DNA of 59,689 bases. It comes from an uncultured Hyphomicrobiales bacterium. GTDB lineage: Bacteria > Pseudomonadota > Alphaproteobacteria > Rhizobiales > Beijerinckiaceae. The stretch is taken from contig CAISJZ010000248.1 in the NCBI GenBank assembly GCA_903885755.1, positions 1 to 59,689 on the forward strand. The letters are read 5' to 3'. The translations under genes and the position numbers were made by a program. This document shows, piece by piece, positions 9,781-20,662 of this stretch. The notes beneath the pieces were generated by a model. The model was given only the letters and a program-made list of their open reading frames with translations. It was not told the origin of the DNA and searched no databases. The number at the start of each line of letters is the position of its first letter. Position 1 is the first letter of the stretch.

Positions 9781-10764
9781 ATGAACGCCATCGACAGATC
9801 GCTGCCATCGATCCGCACGGACTGGACCCGCGCGGAGATTCGCGCGCTGTTCAATCTGCCATTTCCCGAGCTGATGTTTCGCGCGCAAAGCGCGCACCGC
9901 GCCCATTTCGATCCGGCCAAGGTTCAGCTTTCGACGCTGCTGTCGATCAAGACCGGCGGCTGCCCCGAGGATTGCGCCTATTGCCCGCAGAGCGCCCACC
10001 ACGATACCGACCTGAAAGCCTCCAAGCTGATCGACCATGACGAGGTTCTGACCGCCGCGCGGGCCGCCCGCGACCATGGCGCGACCCGCTTCTGCATGGG
10101 CGCGGCGTGGCGCGCGCCGAAAGACCGCGACATTGACGAACTCTGTACGGTCGTCGAGGACGTAAAGGCTCTGGGTCTCGAGACCTGCATGACGCTGGGC
10201 ATGCTAACCCGCGGCCAGGCCGACCGGTTGAGGGACGCTGGCCTCGACTATTACAACCACAATCTCGACACCTCGCCCGAATTCTACGGCAGCATCATCA
10301 CGACGCGCACCTATCAGGAACGGCTCGATACGCTGTCGCATGTTCGCGACGCCGGCATGGCGGTCTGCTGCGGCGGCATTGTCGGCATGGGCGAGCAGGT
10401 TGAAGATCGCGTCGGCATGGTGCACGCCCTCGCGACCCTGCCGAAGCATCCGGAAAGCGTACCGATCAACCTGCTGGTGCGAGTGAAGGGAACGCCGCTC
10501 GAAGATGTCTCGCGCGTCGATCCCATCGATTTCGTCCGCGTGATCGCGGTGTCGCGCATCACGATGCCGCGTTCCATGGTGCGCCTGTCCGCCGGACGCG
10601 AGGACATGAGCGACGAATTGCAGGCGTTGTGCCTGCTCGCCGGCGCCAATTCGATCTTCAGTGGCGACCAGCTTCTGACAACGCCCAATCCGGGCGATGA
10701 TCGCGACGCGGCGTTGTTCGCGAAACTGGGCATCTCCGCGGACGCCCATGCCGGCGGGCGCTGA
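9781..10764 (+). CDS. bioB: Biotin synthase
   Basis: Radical SAM motif [42 protein letters not shown]. Confidence 0.97.
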   Translation: MNAIDRSLPSIRTDWTRAEIRALFNLPFPELMFRAQSAHRAHFDPAKVQLSTLLSIKTGGCPEDCAYCPQSAHHDTDLKASKLIDHDEVLTAARAARDHGATRFCMGAAWRAPKDRDIDELCTVVEDVKALGLETCMTLGMLTRGQADRLRDAGLDYYNHNLDTSPEFYGSIITTRTYQERLDTLSHVRDAGMAVCCGGIVGMGEQVEDRVGMVHALATLPKHPESVPINLLVRVKGTPLEDVSRVDPIDFVRVIAVSRITMPRSMVRLSAGREDMSDELQALCLLAGANSIFSGDQLLTTPNPGDDRDAALFAKLGISADAHAGGR

Positions 10765-12016
10765 CCTGGACTGGCTGACGCGCGGGTTCGGCCACGTCTG
10801 GCTGCCCTACGCCCAGATGAAGCATGTCGATATGCCGGCGCCCGTGGTGGCGACGGCGGGATCGCGCATTGTGCTTGCAGATGGCCGCGAACTGATCGAC
10901 GGAATCGCGAGCTGGTGGACGGCGTGCCATGGGTACAACCATCCGCACATTCGCGCCGCCGTTCAGGCCCAATTGGAATGCATGCCGCACGTCATGTTTG
11001 GCGGGCTGGCGCACGAACCGGCCTATCGACTGGCGGAACGACTCGCGAAACTGGCCGGCGGCGATCTCACCCGCGTCTTCTTTACCGATTCGGGCTCGGT
11101 GGCGGTCGAAGTCGCCATGAAGATGGCCGTGCAATACCGCATCAATCGCGGCGAGACCGGTCGCCACAAGATGCTGAGTTTTCGCGGCGCCTACCACGGC
11201 GACACGATCGCGACGATGGCGTTGTGCGACCCGGAGGAAGGCATGCACGCGATGTTTCGCGGCCTGTTGCCCGAGCATGTCATCGCCGATCTGCCACGTG
11301 ACGAAGCGGGAGAAGCCGCCTTGCGCGCGACGATCGAACGCCATCTCCACGAGTTGACGGCGATCATCGTCGAGCCGCTGGTTCAGGGCGCCGGCGGCAT
11401 GCTGTTCCACGAAGCGGGCGTGTTGCAACGGCTACGCGCGCTCGCCGATGAATTCGATCTGCTGCTGATTTTCGATGAAATCTTCACCGGCTTCGGGCGA
11501 ACCGGCGCGACGCTGGCCTGTCACGCCGCAACCGTCATGCCGGACATTCTCACCCTGTCGAAGGCGCTGACGGGCGGGACGCTGCCGCTCGCCGCTACCT
11601 TAGCGAGCAATCGCGTCTTCGATGCGTTCTGGTCGGATGATCCGGCGCACGCGCTGATGCATGGGCCCACCTACATGGGGAACGCTCTTGCCTGCGCGGC
11701 CGCCAATGCCTCGCTCGATCTCTTCGAGACCGAACCGCGTCATCAGCAAGTCGCGGCGATATCGGCGCAACTGCGGGCCGAACTCGAGCCCTGCCGCGCG
11801 CTGCCGGGCGTGCTCGACGTGCGCGTGCTCGGCGCGATCGGCGTCGTGGAACTCGATCGTCCGGCGGAGCGCGCGCCGCTGATGCGCGCCTTCATCGAAC
11901 ATGGCGTCTGGATCAGACCATTCGGGAACATCGTCTATCTTACGCCGGCATTCACGATTTCGCCTGACGAACTTTCCACACTGACGGCGGCCATCCACGC
12001 GACGCTGGCCCGCTGA
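10748..12016 (+). CDS. bioA: Adenosylmethionine-8-amino-7-oxononanoate aminotransferase
   Basis: [11 protein letters not shown]...[17 protein letters not shown]...[20 protein letters not shown]; start overlaps the bioB 3' end by 17 nt. Confidence 0.95.
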   Translation: MPAGADLDWLTRGFGHVWLPYAQMKHVDMPAPVVATAGSRIVLADGRELIDGIASWWTACHGYNHPHIRAAVQAQLECMPHVMFGGLAHEPAYRLAERLAKLAGGDLTRVFFTDSGSVAVEVAMKMAVQYRINRGETGRHKMLSFRGAYHGDTIATMALCDPEEGMHAMFRGLLPEHVIADLPRDEAGEAALRATIERHLHELTAIIVEPLVQGAGGMLFHEAGVLQRLRALADEFDLLLIFDEIFTGFGRTGATLACHAATVMPDILTLSKALTGGTLPLAATLASNRVFDAFWSDDPAHALMHGPTYMGNALACAAANASLDLFETEPRHQQVAAISAQLRAELEPCRALPGVLDVRVLGAIGVVELDRPAERAPLMRAFIEHGVWIRPFGNIVYLTPAFTISPDELSTLTAAIHATLAR

Positions 12017-12085
12017 GCGCGCCTTGACGCTTGCGGCGGGCGCCGCCTAATGATTGACCCACACACGCGCGATCGGGAGCCCGCC

Positions 12086-13291
12086 ATGACCGAAGCCTTT
12101 CTTTGCGCCGGCGCGCGCACGCCCGTCGGGCGCTACGGGGGCGCGCTGTCCTCGGTGCGGCCGGACGATCTCCTCGCCCACGCGATCAGAGCTCTGATGG
12201 CGAAGGTTCCCGCCCTGCCCGCGACCGCCATCGACGAGGTCTTCGCCGGCTGCGCCAATCAGGCTGGCGAGGACAACCGCAATGTCGCGCGCATGGCGCT
12301 GTTGCTGGCGGGCCTCCCACAGGAAGTGCCGGGCGTCACCGTCAACCGCCTGTGCGGTTCGGGCCTTGAAGCGCTGGGATGCGCGGCGCGCGCCATCAAG
12401 GCGGGCGAACTCGAGGTCGCGCTGGCCTGCGGCGTCGAATCCATGTCGCGCGCGCCCTTCGTGATGGGCAAGGCGACGGAAGCCTTTTCGCGTGGCGCGG
12501 CGTTGGAAGACACAACCATCGGCTGGCGCTTCATCAACCCCGCCTTCAAGGCGAAGTTCGGCGTCGACGCCATGGGCGAGACGGCGGAAAATCTCGCGGA
12601 GGAGCGCCAGATTTCCCGCGCCGATCAGGACGCCTTCGCCATGCGCAGCCAGAATCGCGCGGCGCGGGCCATCGCCAGCGGGCGATTCGCCCGCGAAATC
12701 GCGCCGGTCGACATCACCGACCGCAAGGGCAACGTCACGGTTGTTGATCGCGACGAGCACCCGCGCGAGACGACGCTGGAAAAGCTGGGTTCGCTCAAGC
12801 CCATTTTTCGCAAGAACGGATCCGTCACCGCCGGCAACGCCTCGGGCGTCAATGACGGCGCGGGCGCCCTGCTGGTGGCCTCGCGACGCGCGGTCGAGAA
12901 ATACGGACTGACGCCACTGGCGAAGATTTCTGGCCTCGCGACGGCGGGCGTGCCGCCCCGCATCATGGGAATCGGCCCCGCGCCCGCCACGCGCAAACTG
13001 ATGGAAAGGCTTGGCCTCTACATCGGCGATTTCGGCGTCATCGAACTCAACGAGGCCTTCGCGGCGCAGGCGCTGGCCTGCACGCGCGAACTTGGTCTGC
13101 CCGACGACGCCGATCATGTGAACCCCAACGGCGGCGCCATCGCCATCGGCCATCCCCTGGGCATGTCGGGCGTGCGGATCGCGCTGTCCGCCGCGCTGGA
13201 AATGCATGATCGCGGCGCCAGGCGCGCGCTGGCGACCATGTGCATCGGCGTGGGCCAGGGCATCGCGCTGGCGCTTGAGCGCGCGAACTGA
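12086..13291 (+). CDS. Thiolase family acyl-CoA acetyltransferase (3-oxoadipyl-CoA thiolase-like)
   Basis: NRLCGSGLEALGCAARAIKAGE, NPNGGAIAIGHPLGMSGVRI, active-site CIGVGQG. Confidence 0.85.
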   Translation: MTEAFLCAGARTPVGRYGGALSSVRPDDLLAHAIRALMAKVPALPATAIDEVFAGCANQAGEDNRNVARMALLLAGLPQEVPGVTVNRLCGSGLEALGCAARAIKAGELEVALACGVESMSRAPFVMGKATEAFSRGAALEDTTIGWRFINPAFKAKFGVDAMGETAENLAEERQISRADQDAFAMRSQNRAARAIASGRFAREIAPVDITDRKGNVTVVDRDEHPRETTLEKLGSLKPIFRKNGSVTAGNASGVNDGAGALLVASRRAVEKYGLTPLAKISGLATAGVPPRIMGIGPAPATRKLMERLGLYIGDFGVIELNEAFAAQALACTRELGLPDDADHVNPNGGAIAIGHPLGMSGVRIALSAALEMHDRGARRALATMCIGVGQGIALALERAN

Positions 13292-13306
13292 AGCGGAGAC
13301 GGTTGC

Positions 13307-14128
13307 ATGAAGGTCGCCCTCATCCAGATGAACTCCGGCGCCGACAAGGCGGCCAACCTTGAACAGGCGCGCGGCCTGATCGAGGACGCGATCGCGAGCG
13401 AGCGACCCGACTGGGTCTGCCTGCCCGAGGTCTTCGACTTCATGGGCGGGTCGCGCTCCGACAAGATGGCGGCGGCCGAGACCATGCCGAACGGACCGGC
13501 CTATTCCATGATGCGCGATCTCGCGAAAAAGCATCGCGTGTTCATCCACGCGGGATCGATGCTTGAAAAAATCGAGGGCGAGGAGCGCGTGGGCAACACG
13601 ACGGTCGCTTTCGATCGCGACGGAGGGGAACTCGCCCGCTATCGCAAGATTCACATGTTCGACATCACGGCGCCCGACGGCGCGCAATACAACGAATCGG
13701 CGTCGTTCAGGCCAGGCGACGCGGTCGTGACCTATGATTGCGAGGGCGTCACAGTCGGCTGTTCCATCTGCTACGACTTGCGCTTTCCCGATCTGTTTCA
13801 GGCGCTCGCCGACAAGGGCGCGCAAATGATCGCGTTGCCCGCCGCCTTCACCTTGCAGACCGGCAAGGACCATTGGGAGGTTCTGATTCGCGCCCGCGCG
13901 ATCGAGACGGAAACCTATGTCTGCGCCTCGGCGCAGGTGGGAACCCACATGCAGGGCAACGAGCCGCGCGCCACATGGGGCCATTCCATGGTCGTCGATC
14001 CGTGGGGCCATGTGACGGCGCAGGCCTCCGACGGCGTCGGCTGGGTGGCGGGCCGCGTCGATCCGGTCCGCGTGGAACGGGTGCGCGCGATGATTCCCGT
14101 CGCCAGACACAAGCGCAGACTCTCTTGA
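13307..14128 (+). CDS. Carbon-nitrogen hydrolase (nitrilase superfamily, Nit-like)
   Basis: CLPEVFDFMGG (Glu), RKIHMFDI (Lys), GCSICYDLRFPDLFQAL (Cys). Confidence 0.88.
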   Translation: MKVALIQMNSGADKAANLEQARGLIEDAIASERPDWVCLPEVFDFMGGSRSDKMAAAETMPNGPAYSMMRDLAKKHRVFIHAGSMLEKIEGEERVGNTTVAFDRDGGELARYRKIHMFDITAPDGAQYNESASFRPGDAVVTYDCEGVTVGCSICYDLRFPDLFQALADKGAQMIALPAAFTLQTGKDHWEVLIRARAIETETYVCASAQVGTHMQGNEPRATWGHSMVVDPWGHVTAQASDGVGWVAGRVDPVRVERVRAMIPVARHKRRLS

Positions 14129-14185
14129 CGCGACCGTTCACGCGTGGCGCAATCGACCGAAGCAAATCGACACCCGGGGGATGAC

Positions 14186-15196
14186 ATGGCCAGCGTGAAA
14201 GAGCGCTTTGATCTCAAGCGCATGCTGTCGCCGGAGACAAAGCGCAGCGACGAAATGCAGGCCCTGTTCGACTGGATGATCGAGCAGGACAAGGGCATGC
14301 CCGATCTCAACACGATTTCGATTCAGGAATCGCGTCCGTGGCGCGCCAAGCAGGCGTTGCGGACAAACGCCGATTCGCCGGCCGTGGCGAGCGTGGAACG
14401 CATCAAGGCTCCCGGGATGAATGGCGCGCCGGATGTCGTCTGCGATCTCATCACCCCGCTCAATGCCGAGCCGGGCTGCATGTTGTACCTGCATGGCGGG
14501 GGCTGGGCTTTTGGCGACCTTGAGTCTCATTCGCGGCTGGCTAAAATTCTCGCCACCGAAACAAAAAAGCGCGTTCTCTATGCCGACTATCGCCTTTCGC
14601 CGGAGACACCCTTTCCCGGCCCCCTCGACGACAGCGTGGCGGCGTGGCGCTGGATCGTCGGCAAGGCCGAGAGCGACGCGAATTTCCGCGGCCCGCTCAG
14701 CATTTCCGGCGATAGCGCTGGCGCCAATCTGTCGGTGGCCGTCATGTTGCGGGAACTCGAACGGGGGCGCCGGCTGCCAGACGTCGCGCTGCTGTTCTAC
14801 GGCGTTTACGACGACGACACGGAAAGCCCCTCCTATATGCGCTTCGCCATGGGCTATGGCCTCGCGCGGCCGGGCATGATGAAGTTCTGGTCGTGGTACG
14901 CGCCGAGCGAGGATCACGGCTCGCCGCGACAGGATGCGCTGCTGTGCCCGGTGCGCGCGAGTTCCGCCGCGCTGGCCAAACTGCCGCGCATGTTCCTCAA
15001 CGCGGCGGGCATGGACCCGCTGATGTGCGACACTTTACGCTTCGCCGAGCGGCTGGAGGAAGTCGACGCGACCTTCGAGGTCCATGTGCACGAGGGCGTG
15101 CACCACGGTTTCATCCAGCAGACCGCGCGGCTCGCCGAATCCCGCCGCGCGATGCAACTGGCGATCGATTTTTATCGACGGCATGAACGCGGGTAG
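14186..15196 (+). CDS. Alpha/beta hydrolase, HSL-type esterase
   Basis: LYLHGGGWAFGDLESH, DYRLSPETPFPG, GDSAGANLSVAV, HHGF. Confidence 0.88.
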   Translation: MASVKERFDLKRMLSPETKRSDEMQALFDWMIEQDKGMPDLNTISIQESRPWRAKQALRTNADSPAVASVERIKAPGMNGAPDVVCDLITPLNAEPGCMLYLHGGGWAFGDLESHSRLAKILATETKKRVLYADYRLSPETPFPGPLDDSVAAWRWIVGKAESDANFRGPLSISGDSAGANLSVAVMLRELERGRRLPDVALLFYGVYDDDTESPSYMRFAMGYGLARPGMMKFWSWYAPSEDHGSPRQDALLCPVRASSAALAKLPRMFLNAAGMDPLMCDTLRFAERLEEVDATFEVHVHEGVHHGFIQQTARLAESRRAMQLAIDFYRRHERG

Positions 15197-15264
15197 GGCT
15201 TCGTGCGAGGGCGTCTTCAAGACATTCCACATCGCGTACGCAAACAAACAATGGGAGGAATATC

Positions 15265-15717
15265 GTGCGGCAGCTCGATCGGACCAGATTGATCTTTCCC
15301 GGGCTGGCGGGCCTTTACACGACGCTGCATCCATACGGGCCGACGCTGGCGCGCATTGCGCTCGGCCTCATTCTCGTGCCGCATGGATACGCGAAGTTGT
15401 TTCTGGATGACGCGGTCCCGGCATCCCGGAATTTCGTCAATTTCGGCTGGGCCTATCCGCTGGCGTGGGCCTATTTCATCGGCGCGCTTGAATTTTTTGG
15501 CGGGCTGATGCTGGCGGCTGGCCTGCTCACGCGTCTTGTCGCGCTGGCGATTTCCGTGGAGATGGCCATTATCTCCTTCGCCGTGCTTTATCCCACCTGG
15601 TCATGGGGCAAGCGCGGCATGGAATACGCTCTGTTCATGGGCCTGATCGCGCTTTCGGTCCTCATGCGCGGCGGCGGACGCCTTTCGCTCGACAGGCTGA
15701 TGCGTAAGGAGCTTTGA
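15265..15717 (+). CDS. DoxX family membrane protein
   Basis: RIALGLILVPHGYAKLF...GALEFFGGLMLAAGLLTRLVALAISVEM. Confidence 0.85.
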   Translation: MRQLDRTRLIFPGLAGLYTTLHPYGPTLARIALGLILVPHGYAKLFLDDAVPASRNFVNFGWAYPLAWAYFIGALEFFGGLMLAAGLLTRLVALAISVEMAIISFAVLYPTWSWGKRGMEYALFMGLIALSVLMRGGGRLSLDRLMRKEL

Positions 15718-15723
15718 CCGCGC

Positions 15724-16707
15724 TCACTCATTCCCCAGCTTGAACAATCGCATTGAATTCGTGCGGCCGATCTTGATGCGATCGGATTCGCTGATCGAGG
15801 CGGTGTCGAACCAGTTGGCGGCGTGATCGACATTCTCGAATGGCCAGTCGGCGGAGAAGAGAATGTGATCGGCCCCGATTTCCAGCATGGCGTCGATGAG
15901 CGTCTGCGTGCGGAAATTTCCTGACGTGGTGATCCAGAAGTTTGCGTGGAAGTAGTCGGCGATCTTGCGCTTGGCCTTGTAGTTCGGGCTGACGCCGGTC
16001 CAGGCGTTGCGGTTGTCGATGCGCCACATGCTGTAGGGCAGGCCTTCGCCCATGTGGCCGACGACGATCTTCAGGCGGGGATAGGCGTCGAACAGGCCAG
16101 AGCCCATCATGCGCAGGGCATGGACCGCCGTCTCCTGCCCGAAGGCCCAAGTCGGGCCGAGCAGCCAGTTGTGCCCCTCGTAGATCTGCGCCCAGGCCGC
16201 GATCGGGTTGCGCGGATGCAGATAGAAAGGGACATCGAGTTTCTGCACGGTCTCCCAGAAGGGCCAGAATTGCGGCAGATCGTAATAGAGGCAGGTGTCG
16301 GGCGTACCAGCCTGGGAAAATCCGTTGGTGAGCGCCCCGCGAAAGCCGAAATCCTTGACGCAGCGCTCGAGTTCGCGCGCGGCAAGGTCGGGGTCCTGTA
16401 GCGGCAGGGCGGCGAAGGCCTGAAAGCGCTTGGGGTTTTTCGCCACCTGTTCGGCGAGAAAGTCGTTGGAGCGCTTCGCGATTTCGTTGGCCTTTTTCAC
16501 ATCGTGAATGGCCTGCACGGCTGGCGCGTTGAGCGACAGGATCATCGTCTCGATGCCGTGCTTGTCCATTTCCTGAATGCGCCGACCATGAATATCGAGG
16601 AGGCGGGCGGAGAGTTCCGGCCAGACGGCCTCGCCGAGAAAGCCGGCGGAATCCATCAGCGTTTCCGGAATGGCGAAATGTTCCTCAAGCGCGATCTTGC
16701 CCTGCAT
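15724..16707 (-). CDS. Amidohydrolase-2 family decarboxylase, gamma-resorcylate/dihydroxybenzoate decarboxylase-like
   Basis: MQGKIALEEHFAIPETLMDSAGF...HGIETMILSLNAPAVQAI...FYLHPRNP...GHMGEGLPYSMWRIDNRNAW...ILFSADWPFENVDHAANWFD. Confidence 0.85.
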   Translation of the reverse strand: MQGKIALEEHFAIPETLMDSAGFLGEAVWPELSARLLDIHGRRIQEMDKHGIETMILSLNAPAVQAIHDVKKANEIAKRSNDFLAEQVAKNPKRFQAFAALPLQDPDLAARELERCVKDFGFRGALTNGFSQAGTPDTCLYYDLPQFWPFWETVQKLDVPFYLHPRNPIAAWAQIYEGHNWLLGPTWAFGQETAVHALRMMGSGLFDAYPRLKIVVGHMGEGLPYSMWRIDNRNAWTGVSPNYKAKRKIADYFHANFWITTSGNFRTQTLIDAMLEIGADHILFSADWPFENVDHAANWFDTASISESDRIKIGRTNSMRLFKLGNE

Positions 16708-16814
16708 GATGTTTCCTCTTCCCCGGATTCTGGACGATGGCGCAGCATACACCAAAGTGGCGCGGGAGACTTCCCGGCAAATTGACGCTAACCTCGGCGC
16801 AAGGGGAGGTCTGA

Positions 16815-17543
16815 ATGACGATTGTTCTCGTGCATGGAGCGTGGAGCGGCGGCTGGACCTGGAAGGACGCCGCGAAATTGCTGCGCCAGCGCGGCTACGA
16901 GGTTTACGCGCCGACGCAGACCGGGCTTGCCGAACGCGCGCACGTCGCGCCGGAACACGTCAATCTCTCCAGCCACATCGCCGATATCGCCGGGCTGATG
17001 CGCTTTGAGAACCTGCAAAATGTGCTGATCGTCGGCCATTCCTATGGCGGCATGGTCATCACCGGCGCGGTCGATCGTGAGCGGGCGCGGGTGAAGGGCA
17101 TGATCTATCTCGACGCCTTTGTCCCCAATAGTGGTGAGTCGCTACTGGATATCTCCGGACCGCGGCGGGCCGAGGAGATGCGGGCCGCCGCATGGGCGCA
17201 TGACGGCGGGAAATCCGTTCCGCGCCCCATAACGCAAGGGAATACGGGCCCCGGCGCCGCCGCCCAGTTCGGCGCGCTGTTTACCCCGCAACCGCTTGGC
17301 TGCATGGGCGAGAAATATATAGCGACTCGCGATAATCCCGATGACTGGCCGCCGCGTCACTACGTCCTGTGCGCGGCCTACAACCCCAGCCCCTTTCACG
17401 CGATGGCGGCGCGCACGAAGGCGCAACCGGGTTGGACCCGCGAGGAATTCGACGCCCTGCACGACGTGCCCCGCACGAATCCGGCGCTTGTCGCGGACAT
17501 GATCGCGCGACAGGCCGAACTTTGGAGCATTCCGCGGGGTTAA
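16815..17543 (+). CDS. Alpha/beta hydrolase (EstC-like)
   Basis: VLVHGAWSGGWTWKDAAKLLRQRGYEVYAPTQTGL, nucleophile GHSYGG. Confidence 0.85.
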   Translation: MTIVLVHGAWSGGWTWKDAAKLLRQRGYEVYAPTQTGLAERAHVAPEHVNLSSHIADIAGLMRFENLQNVLIVGHSYGGMVITGAVDRERARVKGMIYLDAFVPNSGESLLDISGPRRAEEMRAAAWAHDGGKSVPRPITQGNTGPGAAAQFGALFTPQPLGCMGEKYIATRDNPDDWPPRHYVLCAAYNPSPFHAMAARTKAQPGWTREEFDALHDVPRTNPALVADMIARQAELWSIPRG

Positions 17544-17620
17544 CCATCCAGCGTGAAACCAATTCTCAACCGACGCGCTTCATGATGGTTTAGAGACTCT
17601 GAACGCGCGGGATTGATTTG

Positions 17621-19354
17621 ATGATTTTTGGCGGCGAGTTTGACCTCGTCTGGGTCGCCCCGCCATTGGCCGCGGCGGCGGCGATTTCCTTTGCGCTCTA
17701 CCGCCGCGAACGACGCGAGGCGAGGCGTCGCGAAACGCTGTTCACCGAGGAAATCGAGACCCTCCGCGACGAGATCTGGGAATTGAAGGAAGCCGCAGCC
17801 GCGCGTCATCGCGCCGAGGCCGCCAGCGAGGCCAAGTCGCGCTTTCTCGCCACCGTCAGCCATGAAATCCGCACGCCGCTCAATGGCATTCTCGGAATGG
17901 CGGGCCTGCTGGCGGAGACAAAACTCGACGGCGAACAGAATTCCTACATCGAGGCAATCCGGACCTCTGGCACCGCGCTGGCCTCGCTCATCGACGAAAT
18001 TCTTGACTTCTCGCGCATCGAAGCGGGCAAGCTCGACCTCGTCACGGAGCCCTTCGACATCACGGCGCTTGTGGAAGGGGTCGTCGAACTTCTGGCGCCC
18101 CGCGCGCAGGGCAAGGGCCTCGAGATCGCCACCTCCATCGGTCCGGACGTGCCTCGCAAGCTCATTGGCGACGCCGCGCGGCTTCGTCAGGTGCTGATCA
18201 ATCTGGCCGGCAACGCCGTTAAATTCACCGATACGGGCGGCATCGGCGTGCGCGTAACCATGGCTCCGGATGGCGCGATCCGGTTCGCCGTGGCGGACAC
18301 GGGACCGGGCGTCCCCGAGGAGCGGCGCGCAGCCATTTTCGAGGATTTCGAGCAGGGCGACGGTTCCGCGTCGCGCAAATTCGAGGGCACGGGCCTCGGC
18401 CTCGCGATTTCCAAGCGAATCGTCGAGAAAATGAAGGGACGCCTCGCGCTCGACCATACGAGTTCACGTGGTTCGGTGTTTTCCTTCACCGCCGCGCTTC
18501 CCGCGGGCGAGCCCGCGGCCGCGGCGGAGGCTCCGACCCTAACAGGCCGGCGGGCGCTGATCGTCGGTCAGTCGCCCTTCGAGGCGCCTTATCTCGGCGA
18601 GCGGCTGGCGGCGGCCGGCGCGCAGGCCATCCGCGCCGAGGGCGTCGATGCGGCAATCGCGATTCTGGAACAGAAGCCCGCGCCTGACATCGTCATTGTC
18701 GATTGCGCCATGGGCGAAGACGCGACGCGGCGTCTTGCCGGAGCCGCGCGCGCGGCGGGCGTGGCGCGCAGCCTGGTGCTGTTCTCGCCGTTTGAACGAC
18801 GCGCTTTCGGACAGAATTCACTGACCGGCTACGACGGCTGGCTGGTCAAGCCGGTGCGCTCGGGTTCACTGATCGCGCGCCTCGTGGGCGAGGCCGGGCG
18901 CGCCGCGGCCGACGGCGCCGAAGTCGCCGACATTCGCGTGACGCTGCCGCGACGGGGATTGCGCGTACTGGTCGCGGAGGACAACGAAATCAACGCACTG
19001 CTGGCGCGCAAACACCTCGAGCGTCTCGGCGCCGCGGCGTCGCGGGCGCGCGACGGGCTGGAAGCCGTGCAGATCGCCCATATGGCGATGGTGGGCGAGC
19101 GCGATCCCTTCGACATCATCCTGATGGATATTCGCATGCCCGGCCTCGACGGGCTTGAGGCGGCAAGGCACATCCGCGCCGCCGAGCGAGAGACCAAAAC
19201 GCCGCGCACGCGAATCATCGCGCTGACGGCCAATGCCTTCGAGGAGGATCGCCGCGCCGCGGCGGAGGCCGGGATCGACGATTTCCTGACCAAGCCCGTC
19301 GATGTCTCCGAACTGGCGCGCGCGCTTTCGGCGGACGAGGCGGCCAGCGCCTGA
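17621..19354 (+). CDS. Hybrid sensor histidine kinase / response regulator (HisKA-HATPase-degenerate REC-REC)
   Basis: H-box [15 protein letters not shown]-box [11 protein letters not shown]-boxes [20 protein letters not shown]2 [10 protein letters not shown]...[11 protein letters not shown]...TANAFE...TKPVD. Confidence 0.92.
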   Translation: MIFGGEFDLVWVAPPLAAAAAISFALYRRERREARRRETLFTEEIETLRDEIWELKEAAAARHRAEAASEAKSRFLATVSHEIRTPLNGILGMAGLLAETKLDGEQNSYIEAIRTSGTALASLIDEILDFSRIEAGKLDLVTEPFDITALVEGVVELLAPRAQGKGLEIATSIGPDVPRKLIGDAARLRQVLINLAGNAVKFTDTGGIGVRVTMAPDGAIRFAVADTGPGVPEERRAAIFEDFEQGDGSASRKFEGTGLGLAISKRIVEKMKGRLALDHTSSRGSVFSFTAALPAGEPAAAAEAPTLTGRRALIVGQSPFEAPYLGERLAAAGAQAIRAEGVDAAIAILEQKPAPDIVIVDCAMGEDATRRLAGAARAAGVARSLVLFSPFERRAFGQNSLTGYDGWLVKPVRSGSLIARLVGEAGRAAADGAEVADIRVTLPRRGLRVLVAEDNEINALLARKHLERLGAAASRARDGLEAVQIAHMAMVGERDPFDIILMDIRMPGLDGLEAARHIRAAERETKTPRTRIIALTANAFEEDRRAAAEAGIDDFLTKPVDVSELARALSADEAASA

Positions 19355-19426
19355 TAGTGTCATCGAACTGTCCGGCAACCGTGATCCAAGCTGGGCGGTA
19401 GCGCGAATCCCTCGGGAAGGCTTTCG

Positions 19427-20353
19427 ATGTCGCAGCAAGCGCCGGCAAGTCCATTGCGAGGGCATAGGCCCTTCCCGGCGGGCCTGTTTTTTCCACCGCT
19501 CCCTCGGCCGGCCGCTATTCGCGACACCGGCGGGCTGCCCAATTCCCTTGGTCGCATGGGATCTCTGGAAGTCAGGCTTGCGACCAGCAAGAAGGATATC
19601 CGCAAGGCGCAAAAGCTGCGCTTTAAAGTGTTCTATCGCGATGGCGGCGCGAAGGCGGATCCGCGCGCCGCGCTGACGCAACGCGATATCTGTCCCTTCG
19701 ACAAGGTCTGCGACCACCTTCTGGTCGTCGATCACGCGGCCGTGAACCGCTTCGGGCGGCGCAAACCGAAAGTCGTGGGCGTCTATCGCCTGCTGCGACA
19801 GGACAAGGCGCGGGAAATCGGCGGGTTTTACTCCGCCGGCGAATTTGATATTGAGCCGCTACTTAATCGCCATGTCGACAAACGCTTTCTGGAGCTCGGT
19901 CGCTCCTGCGTCCATCCGGACTGGCGCTCGAAGCGCGTTCTGGAGCTGCTGTGGCGCGGTATATGGACCCACGTCCGCCATCACCGGATCGATGTTCTGA
20001 TCGGCTGCGCCAGCCTGCCGGGAACAGACCCGATCGCCCATGCCAAGGTTTTGCGGTTTCTGGCGACCGAGGCCGCCGCCTGTGAGCAATGGCGCGCGAG
20101 CGCGCGTGCCGACCGGCGCGCGCCATCGATGGGCATCGACACGGCTCTTCCCGACATGGCCCCGATCAGGACGCTGCTGCCGCCGCTCGTGAAGGGTTAT
20201 CTGCGCGTCGGCGCGAAATTCGGCGACGGCGCCGTTGTCGATCGCCAGTTCGGCACGACCGACGTACTGGTCATCATGCCGGTCGCTGAAATCGACCCGA
20301 GATACAAAACCTATTTCACGGCCGCCGCGCCGTTGGACATTCTGGCCGCCTAA
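19427..20353 (+). CDS. OlsB-like L-ornithine N(alpha)-acyltransferase / GNAT-family protein
   Basis: LEVRLATSKKDIRKAQKLRFKVFYRDGGA...ELGRSCVHPDWRSKRVLELLWRGI...; internal start 19556 also plausible. Confidence 0.7.
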   Translation: MSQQAPASPLRGHRPFPAGLFFPPLPRPAAIRDTGGLPNSLGRMGSLEVRLATSKKDIRKAQKLRFKVFYRDGGAKADPRAALTQRDICPFDKVCDHLLVVDHAAVNRFGRRKPKVVGVYRLLRQDKAREIGGFYSAGEFDIEPLLNRHVDKRFLELGRSCVHPDWRSKRVLELLWRGIWTHVRHHRIDVLIGCASLPGTDPIAHAKVLRFLATEAAACEQWRASARADRRAPSMGIDTALPDMAPIRTLLPPLVKGYLRVGAKFGDGAVVDRQFGTTDVLVIMPVAEIDPRYKTYFTAAAPLDILAA

Positions 20354-20662
20354 ATCTCGGCTGTCTTGCGTACCCGAACGCCCTTGGTCCATAGTATGAG
20401 GGACTTGGGAAGCGTCGCTCGACGCCGCTGTCCCGACATCACCGACATGACCGCCGCCTCCGCGCCAACGTGCGTGGACGCGCGAGGGAGGAACCGCCAA
20501 ACGACACGGCAATGTCACATTTCGGCGGCTTGACGTCCGGATTCCTCGCTTGCCGCGAGATGGCGGCTTGAGCCAAATTTCGCCCTCCCCGGAACACAAC
20601 TTACGTCGGCCCGAAGGCCGCCTCTCCCGGCTGGGCGAGGGCAAACCAACGAAAGGTCCAGC

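Noticed and set aside
12047-14110. 687-aa minus-strand ORF antisense to thiolase and nitrilase genes
   Set aside because: Runs fully antisense to two clearly recognisable genes; composition (Arg/Ala/Gly/His-rich, no motifs) is typical of shadow ORFs in GC-rich DNA.
20354-20662. Thiamine (THI-box) riboswitch upstream of the ThDP enzyme
   Set aside because: ACCCGAAC-like string is present but the CTGAGA element and the rest of the THI-box consensus are absent.
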